DNA from: Dastarcus helophoroides
Taxonomy: Eukaryota > Arthropoda > Insecta > Coleoptera > Bothrideridae
DNA: 64,000 bases
Reading direction: 5' to 3'
Assembly (NCBI GenBank): GCA_028583605.1
Contig: CM053333.1
Location: 8,952,138 to 9,016,137 of the forward strand
A program made the translations under genes and the position numbers. The stretch's first letter is position 1. Each line of letters starts with the position of its first letter. The notes below the pieces were generated by a model that did not search any database, was not told where the DNA came from, and worked only from the letters and a program-made list of their open reading frames with translations. Positions 46,668 through 57,053 of this stretch are shown one piece after another.

Positions 46668-49600
46668 TAGGGATGTCGATTCCTTTTTAAAATAATCGAT
46701 TTTTAGACCGATTCGAATCGTGAGCAAAAGAATGGATTCCCAATAAAATTGGGTGCTGAAAGGTCGATTTCCGATTAATCGCCTTGGTGAAATTTTTAAA
46801 CATTTCTAATAAAAGAAAAATTGAATGATAATGATGAATTGGCGTCATACCTTCTATATCAAAAATATCAACTTTAAGTGATACAAAGGTTAAAATGTTG
46901 TGACAAAGCATTCAAAAAGGGAAATTACGTAATAATTTATAGGCAACGCAAAGCTGAAAGAAAATGGCGCCACCATTATGTCCAAATTGGAGTTGACAGT
47001 TGAGCCCATTTATTATAAGCTATGCTTTGTATGTTTTTTGTACATAACTTGTAAGTTGACTAACTGAGGTTAGTGTTTACGATTGTGATTTTGTGTTTTT
47101 ATGGATTTTGGGTGTAATTTTAAAATAAATGGACAAAATAAATACGTTTATTTTTTACGAAGATGTAGAAAAGGCATTCATTTATAAAAATATTTTTAGA
47201 AATATGAAGTTTAAACTGGAAATTACGAGATTAAAGTGGAAATTTCAACTATATTCTCCAAATTTCGACTTTTTTTGAGGAAATTTCATAGATAATGTCG
47301 AAATTTCGGTTTTAATCTCGAAATATCAACTTTTTTCACGAAATTTTGAGATAAGTCAAAATTTCTTATTCTATGGTTAGGTTAGGCAGATGACAGTTGA
47401 GCCCCACCAACCCTTAGAATATAAGACTATATTCTTAACCAACCCTTTTGCAATTTAATATTGACACTTGTCAGTAGGGTCCGTTCAGCAATTTCAATTT
47501 TTTATTACCCAAAATTTCAACTTTTTGCTGACATTCCAAGGTTAAAGTAGAATTTTCGAGAAAAAAGTCGAAATTTCGAGTTCAAAGTGGACATTTTATA
47601 AAACCGTAGAAAAGCATTGATTAGAAACAATTATATTTAGAAATTTCCACATCTTACAAAAGCGTAAAAAGGACATTGATAAAAAAAAATATTTTTAGAA
47701 ATTTCGAACTTTTTCTCGAAATTTCGATTATTTTTTGAAATTTCGACTTTTCTTTTTGAAATTTCGACTTTAATCTCGAAATTTCGACTGTACTTTTCCA
47801 AATTTCGACTTTTTTTTCGAAAATTCGACCTTTTCTTAAAATTCGGAGATTAATGTCTACATTTCGACTTTGATATCGAATTTTTTCTGGAAATTTCGAA
47901 AAAAATTCGAAATTTCTCTACTCTATGGTTAAATTAGGCAGATAACAGTTGCGTCCCACCACTCTTTCCCAACAAAAAAAGGTCGAAATTTGAGAAAAAA
48001 GTTGAAATTTCGAGAAACATGTCAAAATTTCGATATTAAGGTCAAAATTTCAAGAAAAAGTTCGAAATTTCGAGAAAAAATCGAAATTTGAGAACAAGGT
48101 CAAAATTTCGAGAAAAAAGTAGAAATTTTGAGAAAAAAAGTCGAAATTTAAGAAAAAGGTCGAACTTTCGAGAAAAAAATCAATATTTTGGGAGAAAAGT
48201 CGAAATTTCAAGAAAAAAATTCGAAATTTGCAAAAAAAGACGAAATTTCGAGAAAAAAGTCGAAATAAATTTGCGAAAAAAGTCGAAATTTCGATGTTAA
48301 GGTCAAAATTTCGAAAAGAAAGTCGAAATTTCAAAACAAAGTCGAAATTTTGAGTTTAAGGTCGAAATTTCGAGAAATATGTTTCGATATTAAGGTCAAA
48401 ATTTCGAGAAAAAAGTCGAAATTTGGGAAATAAACGAAATTTCGAGAAAAAGGTCGAAATTTCAAGAAAAAAGTCGAAATTTGAGAAGAAGGTCAAAACT
48501 TCGAGAAAATAGTTGACATTTTGAGAAAAAAAGTGGAAATTTCGAAAAAAAAGTCGAAATTTCGAGCTAAAAATCGAAATTTGAGAAAAAACTCGAAATT
48601 TCTAAAAATAACATTTTTTAAATCGATGTCCTTTCTACGCCTTTGTAACATTGCGAAAAAGTTGAAATTTCCAGAAAAAAGTCTAAATTTCGATATTAAG
48701 GTCAAAATTTCGAAAAAAAGTCGAAATTTGAGAAAAAAAGTCGAAATTTTGAGTTTAAAGTCGAAATTTCGAGAAAAATGATTCGATATTAAAGTCAAAA
48801 TTTCGAACAAGAAGTCGAAATTTGAGAAAAAAAACGAGAAAAAGGTCGAAATTTCGAGAGAAAAATCCAAATTTGAGAAGAAGGTCAAAATTTCGAGAAA
48901 ATAGTTGAAATTTTGAGAAAAAAGTCGGAATCTAAGAAAAAAGTCGAAATTTCGAAAAACAAGTCCAACTTTTGAGCTTAAAATCGAAATTTGAGGAAAA
49001 AAACTCGAAATTTATAAAAATAACATTTTTTTAATCGATGTCCTTTCTACGCCTCTGTAACATTGCGAAAAAATTGAAATGTCTGGACATTTCAACTTTT
49101 TTCTGGAAAAAAGTCGAAATTTTGAGTTTAAAGTCGAAATTTCGAGAAAAATTATTCGATATTAAAGTCAAAATTTCGAGAAAAAATTCGAAATTTGAGA
49201 AAAAAAACGAAATTTCGAGAAAAAGGTCGAAATTTCGAAAAAAAAATCGAAATTTGAGAAGAAAGTCAAAATTACTTGAAATTTTGAGAAAAAAAGTCGA
49301 AATCTAAGAAAAAAGTCGAAATTTCAAAAAAAAGGTCGAAATTTCGAGCTTAAAATCGAAATTTGAGAAAAAAACTCGAAATTTCTAAAAATAACATTTT
49401 TTTAATCGATGTCCTTTCTACGCCTTTGAAAAAGTTGAAATTTCCAGAAAAAAGTCAAAATTTCCAGGAAAAAGGCGAAATTTTGAGGAAAAAGTCGAAA
49501 TTTGAGAAAAAAGTCGAAATTTCTAAAAAATAACATTTTTTTTAATCGATATCCTTTCTAGGCTTTTAGAACATGTTAAATTTCGATTTAAAATTGAATT

Positions 49601-49904
49601 TTCAACTTTTTTTAACTTTATTTTGAAATTTTGACATTTAAGTCGAAATTTTAACTTTAATCTCGGGTTTTAGAGAAGAAAAAGTCAACATTCCGTGATA
49701 AATTTTTTTTTCAAATTGATGTCCTTTCTACGCTCTTGCACTTTGACTTTTTTTTGTCATTAAATTTACAGTGACCTGCATCGATCCGATTCTTAAGATT
49801 TTTGAATCGTTCATTGGATCGATCTTATATTTGAGATCGATCTAAAAAATCGACCTTGAGACTTGAAAAAATCGATTTTTCGATTAATCGATCTCAGATC
49901 CCTA
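46668..49904. mobile_element. hAT-like element (3237 bp) loaded with satellite, perfect 8-bp TSD
   Basis: Ends TAGGGATGTCGATTCC (left) and, reversed, TAGGGATCTGAGATCGATT. Flanks 46660-46667 and 49905-49912 are both CTACCTAC, an exact 8-bp target duplication as hAT elements make. Subterminal ATCGATTTTT/GATCGAT repeats occur on both sides. No transposase. From about 47200 the interior is a dense array of GTCGAAATTTCGAGAAAAA in both orientations. A longer module (AATCGATGTCCTTTCTACGC) recurs near 48616, 49032, 49402, 49545 and, degenerate, 49717. Confidence 0.9.
47200..49660. repeat. palindromic-core satellite inside the hAT element
   Basis: Unit about 17-20 bp, GTCGAAATTTCGAGAAAAA; the core TCGAAATTTCGA is its own reverse complement. 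Left of about 47930 most units read in the opposite orientation (ATTTCGACTTTTTTC), right of it in this one, so the block itself is a large head-to-head inverted structure. Confidence 0.88.
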
Positions 49905-50550
49905 CTACCTACACCAGTCATACATAAGCCATGGAACCTATCATGACACTATAGTTATAGTGTCATGGGAACCTATAGAGCTTATAAAAGTATCTCTTCT
50001 CCGTCTGGCCTTCGTGACCTACCCCCACCCTCTCCACCCCAGAAAAATTTCTGAATCCGCCCTTTATTGAAATCCTTCGCGAACATGTCTTGGTGTCTAG
50101 TCTACTCCGTACGCGAAATATTTATAGAATTCTATTTAACAAAATTGTAATTATATTTCCGAAATTAAAAATTTTGTTCAATCGCAGATTTATGTATTCA
50201 ATTCAACAATTCCTCAATAAATGCCCCCAGTATGTCTGGAGAAAAGTTTGTAAAAATCCAAACAGATGGCGGGCTCACATATTACATTTTAGAGACCTCC
50301 AAGAGCAGAAATGGCCTAGAAGTCTATAACGATTGACTGCTCGATAGCGAAATGATCGATCACAACCCACATTCATTGGACAAATTCAAAATTTTAACAC
50401 GTATACATAGAGTTGGGGAAAAGGCCACATTCACTGGTAAACAACATGGTAGACTTTGAGATAATCAAAGACGAATTTAAGAAACGTCGATATTAAAAAT
50501 GCAAATATACAGAAATTTTAACTGTGTAATTTCGAAATTTTTGTCGAAAT
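49905..50550. other. unique sequence with a 12-bp palindrome
   Basis: CATGACACTATA (49942-49953) and TATAGTGTCATG (49956-49967) form a hairpin. An open frame of 79 codons at 50090-50329 (ends RDLQEQKWPRSL) has protein-like composition in its second half, but I recognise no family and see no splice context. Confidence 0.4.
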
Positions 50551-52330
50551 TTTTAAATTTTTAGGAAAAAAAATTGAATCTGGAAATCTTGAGGTAAAAA
50601 GAGAAAAAAGAAAAGACACTGAAACAAAATCAGAAAGTTTTCAAATATTGAAAAAAAACTATTATTAAATAAATAAACATCTGAGAAGAAAACTAAATAT
50701 ATCGAAAAGAATCTCGAGTTTAAATTTGAAATTTCTAAACCGTTGAAGTTCTGTAATACGTACAGTTCGAAATTTCGAAAAATAAACGAATGGGGCAATT
50801 ATGAATCTAAAGTCAATAATTTAGAAATAAATAAATAATTGAAATTATATTATCTAAGAAAAAAGTTAAAATTTTGAACAGAACAGAAAAAATAACAATT
50901 TTATAAAAAAGATTTCCAATTAAATTTAAAATTTTGAAAAAAAAAATGTCAAAATTTAAAATTTATATGATCAATAATTTTCTCTACATATCGAGAATCG
51001 AAAACGGTGGAATAAAAGATAAAAAAACCCAGAAAAAAGGTAAATGTCGAAAAAAGTCGAAACCTAAACGTGCAGAAAGGCGTTCAAAGTTTAAGCTTGC
51101 AATTTCCAATAAAATTCGAAGCAAATTGGAAATGTCGCAAAAATTAAGTCTCAAAAATGCAACATTTTGTTGACTTAGTTTGAAAAAGAAAAATCAAACT
51201 AAAATTTTTAGAAAAAGTATAAACTTGAAATTTCGACAAAAATTTGAAGCAAGTTCGAAACGTTGCAAAAATTAAGGCTCAAAAATATAAATTTTTGTTG
51301 ATTTAGTTTAAAAAAGTTAAAATCAAACTAAAATTTTTAGAAAAAGGTTTATAATTTAAAATTTAAGTGAAGATTTCGAAAACCATGAGGTTTTTTTAAC
51401 TTTAATTAATTCGAAATAATCGAGATTTCAAAGGTGAAATTTTTAGCAAATTTTCGAATTTCGAAATTTCAAATCCAAATTTGGAATCAAAATATGAATT
51501 TTACTTTTATAAATTTTGAGTTTCTCCCCAAACTAAATTTCTCCAAATACGAAGTTTAAGCTTTTCAAATTTTTAAACTCAAAGATTTTTTGTTTAGAAA
51601 TCCAACATTGAGAGTAAAATCCACATTTCGTAAAACGTTTAATTTGTTAAATATTTTTTGAACTTCAAATTTAATCATGAAATATCAAGTTTTTTAATTT
51701 TAATTATGTCGAAATAATCGAAATTTCAAAGGTGAAATTTTTAATTTTCTAAATCAGAATTTCTGAAAAAATTTTCCATTTAAGTCAAAAAAATTAGATT
51801 CTACGAAAAATTTTACATTTCCAATAGAAAATGTTTCCAAAAAATATCGAAATTAAAAAAAAGTTGCAATGTAAAAAATTGTTTGAATTTACCCCCAGTA
51901 TTTTGAAAAAAAAAATATTCCGCAAAGAAATTGTAAAATTCAATTTTGATTTTCAAATCGAAGTTAACAAATGAAAAAGTGAAAATTAAAAGTGTAAACT
52001 CGGAATTTTGAAGAAAAAAATCCAATTTTCTAAAACAAGTGGAAGGCTGTAGAAAAAGTCTAAATATGGAGTTTAAAATCAAAACTGTCATGAAATTTTG
52101 GGAACTAAAATCACCTGATTATGTCATTATATGGTATTTTTATCTAGCATTAATTTAAAAATATATTATTATCTAAATCTTATTTTAGAAAAATATAATT
52201 TCAAATTTAAACTTACTCAAAGTTTTAAAAAATATATGTATAAATCTCAAAGAATGTTGATAATTTGTAGTTTTAAAATAGAAATTTCTAACTTCAATTC
52301 ATCAATTCAATTTCAAAATAATTGAAATAA
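50551..52330. repeat. degenerate AT-rich satellite block with a dispersed repeat
   Basis: Weak TCGAAATTT units. The segment at about 51465-51690 is strongly similar, same strand, to 63155-63375 (CCCCAAACTAAATTT, CAAATACGA, TTTAAGCTTTTCAAATTTTT, CATTTCGTAAAACGTTTAAT). No gene. Confidence 0.6.
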
Positions 52331-52418
52331 ACCTAACCACATGAATTAGACAATTAGTGCAAAAAATTTTTAAATCCTTAATCAAAAAACTCTCGCAGCC
52401 CATAGTACCATCCTCAGT

Positions 52419-54050
52419 CTTCTAATTTTGATGGGAATAGCTAGATTGTAGTCACTGCCTGTTTCACTAGCTCATTGGAATGAGCTTCTGCCTTCAACAT
52501 GACCCTAAAATTTACCTCTTTGAGAAATTCTCTAACATTTGGTCGATCGGCTTCTCCGTGGAGCTGGTTGTTCTTGGCAAATCATCGATCACTTGTCTTG
52601 TTCTGGGACACTTGATCTTGATATTCTAATTTTGATGGGAACAGCTGGATTGAAGTCACTGAATGTTTCACTAGCTCGTTGGAATGAACTTCTGTCTTCA
52701 ACATGACCCTAAAGAGGTAACTCTTTGAAAAATTCTCTAACATTTGGTCGATCGGCTTCTCCGTGGAGCTGGTTGTTCCTGGCAAACCATCGAGCACTTG
52801 TCTTGTTCTGGGACACTTGATCTTAATCTTCTAATTTTGATGGGAACAGCTGGATTGTAGTCACTGCCTGTTTCACTAGCTCGTTAAAATGAGCTTCTGT
52901 CTTCAACATGACCCTAAAATTTACCTCTTTAAGAAATTCTCTGACCTTTGGTCGATCTGCTTCTTTGTGGAGCTGGTTGTTCCTGGCAAACCATCGAGCA
53001 CTTGTCTTGTTCTGGGACACTTGATCTTGATCTTCTAATTTTGATGGGAATAGCTGGATTGTAGTCACTGCCTGTTTCACTAGCTCGTTGGAAAGAGCTT
53101 CTGTCTTCAACATGACCCTAAAATTTACCTCTTTGAGAAATTCTCCGACATTTGGTCGATCGGCTTCTCTGTGGAGCAGGTTGTTCCTGGCAAACCATCG
53201 AGCACTTGTCTTGTTCTGGGACACTTGATCTTGATCTTCTAATTTTGATGGAAATAGCTGGATTGTAGTCACTGCCTGTTTCACTAACTCGTTGGAATGA
53301 GCTTCTGTCTTCAACATGGTCCTAAAATTTACCTCTTTGAGAAATTTTCCGACATTTGGTCGATTGGCTTCTCCGTGGAGCTGGTTGTTCCTGGCAAACC
53401 ATCGAGCACTTGTCTTGTTCTGGGACACTTGATCTTGATCATCTAATTTTGATGGGAATAGCTGGATTGTAGTCACTGCCTGTTTCACTAGCTCGTTGGA
53501 ATAACCTACTGTCTTCAACATGACCCTAAAATTTATCTCTTTGAGAAATTCGCCGACATTTGGTCGATCGGCTTCTCCGTGGCGCTGGTTGTTCCTGGCA
53601 AACCATCGAGCACATGTCTTGTTCTGGGACACTTGATCTTGATCTTCTAATTTTGATGGGAATAGCTGGATTGTAGTCACTTCACTACCTGTTTCACTAG
53701 CTCGTTGAAATGAGCTTCTGTCTTCAACATGACCCTAAAATTTACCTCTTTGAGAAATTCTCCGACATTTGGTCGATCGGCTTCTCTGTGGAGTTGGTTG
53801 TTCGTGGCAAACCATCGAGCACTTCTGGGACACTTGATCTTGATCTTCTAATTTTGATGGAAATAGCTGGATTATAGTCACTGCCTGTTTCACTAACTCG
53901 TTGAAATGAGCTTCTGTCTTCAACATGACCCTAAAATTTACCTCTTTGAGAAATTCTCTGACATTTGGTCGATCGGCTTCTCCGTGGAGCTGGTTGTTCT
54001 TGGCAAACCATCGAGCACTTATATTGTTCTGGGACACTTGATCTTGATCT
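52419..54050 (-). repeat. 204-bp tandem array of a retrotransposon C-terminal coding module, 8 copies
   Basis: The anchor CTTCTAATTTTGATGG recurs near 52419, 52623, 52828, 53032, 53236, 53440, 53644 and 53845 (spacings 201-205, mostly 204). On the minus strand each unit encodes 68 residues, such as QDQVSQNKTSARWFARNNQL, HGEADRPNVGEFLKEVNF and NELVKQAVTTIQLFPSKLED. The frame is open through four units (52823-53680). This is the conserved tail of jockey-type ORF2 (compare the usual QNK..RW..RN..LH..L..P.. pattern). The copy nearest 52419 ends SKLED then TGA. It directly follows the RT remnant at 54060-54800. Confidence 0.85.
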
Positions 54051-54059
54051 CATTATTGG

Positions 54060-54800
54060 TAACCTGTGACCAAGCTACAGATACGTAGGTCATTGCTGAT
54101 CTAATGATTGACTTTTATAACAACAATTTAAGTCCAGTGGGCTAATTTTACCAATCATTGCTTGTAGTAGTCTAGCATTCTGGCCTTGGATATGGCATAA
54201 TTGATGTGGGCCTGTTATGTAAGTCTTTTATTAACCTATCATCTAGATACTTAGCTTGGGTTCTCCAGTCGATCTTGTGTCCTTGGATTCGTATATGCCC
54301 AAACGATTGGATCCTTCTCCTGGTGAAGAAGACCACCCTGGACTTGTCTGCGTTGCCTTGGATTCTCCATTGTCTGAAGTAATCTAGAAGGTTGTATGTG
54401 GCCTTCTGTAGATGTCTGGTGACTTAGGTGGAAAGGTGGCTTAAAGAGACGCTATTGAAGCTATGTCCTTTGCGTAGATAGCGCCTGATCAGTTCTAACA
54501 ATAGCTGCTGTAAAGAAGATTATAAGAGAGGTGACAAGGCGGTGCCCAGTAATGCCATCTATATTGGTAGATAGTTTCTGTCCTAGCTTCCCAATAAACG
54601 AGCGTTGATTCAGCAACCATTTGTACAATCGATGGAGAAATCCCAACTGTTTGCATCTTGTAGATTAATCGTTGGTGCTAAGGTGTGTCAAACACCTTGG
54701 AGATGTCAAAAGTAGCTCCCACTACCTGGGTTCAGTTCATCTACTGAGTGATATTTTTAACCACTCTAATAAAATGCATTGGTTGAAATCCAAAACTCTT
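54060..54800 (-). pseudogene. jockey-like non-LTR reverse transcriptase remnant
   Basis: Minus-strand fragments in shifting frames: GATFDISKVFDTPWH-like near 54680-54720, GFLHRLYKWLLNQRSFIGKL (about 54580-54646), the catalytic box read as AIYAKDIA in place of YADD near 54465-54490, then TRHLQKATYNLLDYFRQWRI and NADKSRVVFFTRRRIQSFGH and KIDWRTQAKYLDDRL (thumb). Several stops and frameshifts and the YADD to YAKD change make it dead. Downstream on the same strand it runs into the 204-bp array, which is its own C-terminus multiplied. Confidence 0.8.
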
Positions 54801-54979
54801 CCTTGGGAATGACGTTAAGATCGATTATTCTTTAGGCATAAAGTCTCTTGTTTCTTCTTTATTTTGCACACTTCTGCTAGCTAACCATTTGATGGGAGTA
54901 TTGCTAGATTGTAAGAGAGGTTTTCTACCAGATGGCGCCCTAATCTCTACTGGAATAGAGGTCCTCTAATTAGAGCCTG
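54801..54979. other. short spacer between jockey remnant and foldback element
   Basis: Unique sequence, no feature recognised. Confidence 0.4.
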
Positions 54980-55364
54980 GCACTCTTCCGCCGTATTTCA
55001 GCTATTTCATATCGTGAAAATTTTGATATTTTTAACCGTTTGTTTTATGTTTATGTTCCTCGTCAAATTAAACCGTGTTTTTAACTAGAAGCATAAACAT
55101 AAAACAAACATCTAGGTATATCAAAAATGATAGGTTGGAATTCTGGCGCTATGAAATAGCTAAAATATAACCTAGTGTGGCCAGTTTGAGAGAGGCGCAT
55201 CCAAGGGACGTTCTTCAGATTCTCAACAAGGTTGGGTGGCTGAATGAATGACCATCGACACCTTCTTAATCACGGGAATAGCACAATAGGCCCGGAAAGG
55301 GTGGCCTAAGTGCTGGCCTAAACTTTAGGCAACCCACATCGAATCCAGAATGGCGGAAGAGTGC
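54980..55364. mobile_element. foldback/MITE element interrupted by a non-LTR tail
   Basis: Outer arms GCACTCTTCCGCC (54980-54992) and GGCGGAAGAGTGC (55352-55364) are exact complements. Inner arms AGCTATTTCAT (55000-55010) and ATGAAATAGCT, and GTTTGTTTTATGTTTATG (55038-55055) with CATAAACATAAAACAAAC (55092-55109), also pair. The right outer arm is separated from the inner arms by the inserted tail at 55168-55351, whereas on the left they are adjacent. Confidence 0.8.
55168..55351 (+). mobile_element. 3' tail of the RNase H-type non-LTR retrotransposon, second copy
   Basis: Closely matches the reverse complement of 27647-27838: GTGTGGCCAGTTTGAGAGAG, CGTTCTTCAGATTCTCAACA, GTTGGGTGGCTGAATGAATG (end of the ORF, WLNE stop), GGCCCGGAAAGGGTGGCCTA, ending AATCCAGAA. 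Fewer than 200 bases remain; extreme 5' truncation is typical of target-primed insertion. It lies in the right arm of a foldback element. Confidence 0.85.
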
Positions 55365-55589
55365 TAAACTGTTACTAGAGGGTCTCTAACACTGAAATGG
55401 AATAAATTGTATTAGATTTTACTACATTCGACCCTCACAAGCTTTTAAATAAGCAGGAAAAAAAGTTCTCAACACCATATTTCTGCCATAGAAATTTGTT
55501 ACACAAATGGCAAACTGCCAAAGCAAAGGGAATGACTTTTTTTTAGTTGTCAAAAGTTGTTAAGGTACAATAGGTGAAATATTGAAGAA

Positions 55590-56600
55590 TGACTTTTAGT
55601 TTTTTAGGATTGAGTAGTTTATGGTTTGTTTGTGGAATGCGTTTTTTTTTGACTGTCTGGTTGTCACAAATTAATTCAATGAAAGTCATCGAAAAAGAAC
55701 TAAACGTGATATGTCGGAACCAATGCCCCAAATACTTAGGCGTGACACTTGATAGATCCCTCACATTCAAAAAACACCTCAAACTATCAGGACAGAAGCT
55801 CAAAACAAGATATAACATAATCAGAAAACCAGCCAGGGTAAGCTGGGGATCCGATGCAAACACCATGCGAACTGCGGTACAATCCCTCGTGTATCCGGTC
55901 GCCGAATACTGCTCTCCTGTATGGTCCAAGGGCAACCACCTCAGCAAAGTAGATGGTCATCTAAATGAGGCAATGAGGATAGTGACTGGAACCCTTAAAT
56001 CTACACCAATCTTGTGGCTGCCAGTAGTCGCTAACATAGCACCACCAGACCTACGACGCCTACAAGTGACACCGCGTGAATGGGAGAAAATCAACAGCCC
56101 ATTATCCCCCAGAGATTTATCAATACACGAAACACTGTACAACTTGCCACATACCAGGCTAAAATCTAGAAAGCCAATCTGGGAAAACAACCATAGCCTC
56201 GCCGCAGGAAGCTTTAATTTAAAAGGATAATGGAGAGCTCAATGGAATGCTAAATCCGACCACCACCCCCCCAGGAATGAACCTCTCAAAAAAGACCTGG
56301 AGCTCCCTCAACCGGATAAGAACTGGCCATGCCGTGACAAAAACAACACTGAACAAGTGGGGAATGATAGATAGTGCCCAATGTGACTCCGGGGCCTCGG
56401 AACAGTCGCTAAGCCACATCTTACAAGACTGTCCCAATAGAAAATATGGAGGAATCAGGAAGGACTTTGTCGATGCAACTCCAGCAGCAATCAACTGGCT
56501 GGAGTCGCTGGACATACAATTATGAAAGGAAATACCTATTCTGATATCTATATTTCTTCATTCTGTAATGCCATACGCTAAATAAAAATCGAAAAAGTTG
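55590..56600 (+). pseudogene. non-LTR retrotransposon ORF2 C-terminal fragment (jockey/CR1-like)
   Basis: Plus-strand frame CPKYLGVTLDRSLTFKKHLK (RT thumb), then AVQSLVYPVAEYCSPVW and LNEAMRIVTGTLKSTPILWL and NIAPPDLRR, the familiar C-terminal region of arthropod non-LTR polymerases. A frameshift near 56230 moves into LNPTTTPPGMNLSKKTWSSL, NRIRTGHAVTKTTLNKWGMI and the zinc-like CDSGASEQSLSHILQDC (second Cys replaced by Ser), stop after WLESLDIQL at 56523-56525. AATAAA at 56580-56585 fits the 3' end. It is 5'-truncated, belongs to a different family from the 27.6-kb copy, and is dead. Confidence 0.85.
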
Positions 56601-56835
56601 GGGCATAATAATTGATGTATTGCAGAGAGTACGTTTTACGTAAATTTAGCATAAGAAGGCGCCGAAAAAGAATATCTATCAGGATCTAGGGCCGCTGCTG
56701 ACAAGCTGTGTACAGATTAACAGATATTCCCCCACTACTGGTAGATAATTTTTGACGCGAAAAAATATTTTGTAAAATATGAAGATTCTCAATGTGAACA
56801 AATTTACTTTTAGTAAATTCAAATTAATTAATTGA
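56601..56835. other. spacer before the Ty3/gypsy element
   Basis: No feature recognised; AT-rich unique sequence ending at the target duplication AGTT. Confidence 0.4.
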
Positions 56836-56839
56836 AGTT

Positions 56840-57053
56840 TATAACTAACTGGGTGGTTAGTGAAGATTTTCGGGGTTTTCAGAAATAACAGAGAAAACTG
56901 TGCTATGCGGGAGTTTATTATGCTAAGTTAGGTTAGGTTAGGTTACAACAACGAGCGCGGGTATCTAGATTATATATCGAACTCTCTTCGGAAACATCCG
57001 ATCTCTGCCGGGCCAAGTGACAGGGTCGGCTTCTTGGTATTTTACGCGTTACA
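56840..57053 (-). repeat. 3' LTR of the Ty3/gypsy element
   Basis: 214 bp; on the element's strand it starts TGTAACGCGTAAAATACC and ends CCCAGTTAGTTATA. Contains three TTAGG units (56928-56942 on the + strand). Identical by eye to 61729-61942. Confidence 0.95.

Noticed and set aside
48050..49307. Several 80-130-residue frames (FxKFRLF or KFREK repeats)
   Set aside because: They are translations of the GTCGAAATTTCGAG satellite on each strand, without start context, splice sites or family similarity.
50090..50329. 79-codon frame ending RDLQEQKWPRSL as a gene
   Set aside because: Protein-like composition in part, but no family recognised, no splice or poly(A) context, and it lies between transposons; left as unresolved.
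52823..53680. A 285-residue repeat protein gene
   Set aside because: Each unit is the C-terminus of a jockey-like ORF2 next to its dead RT; no independent start, promoter or stop structure.
56928..56945. Interstitial telomere repeat
   Set aside because: Only three TTAGG units and both occurrences are the same LTR position; it belongs to the retrotransposon.
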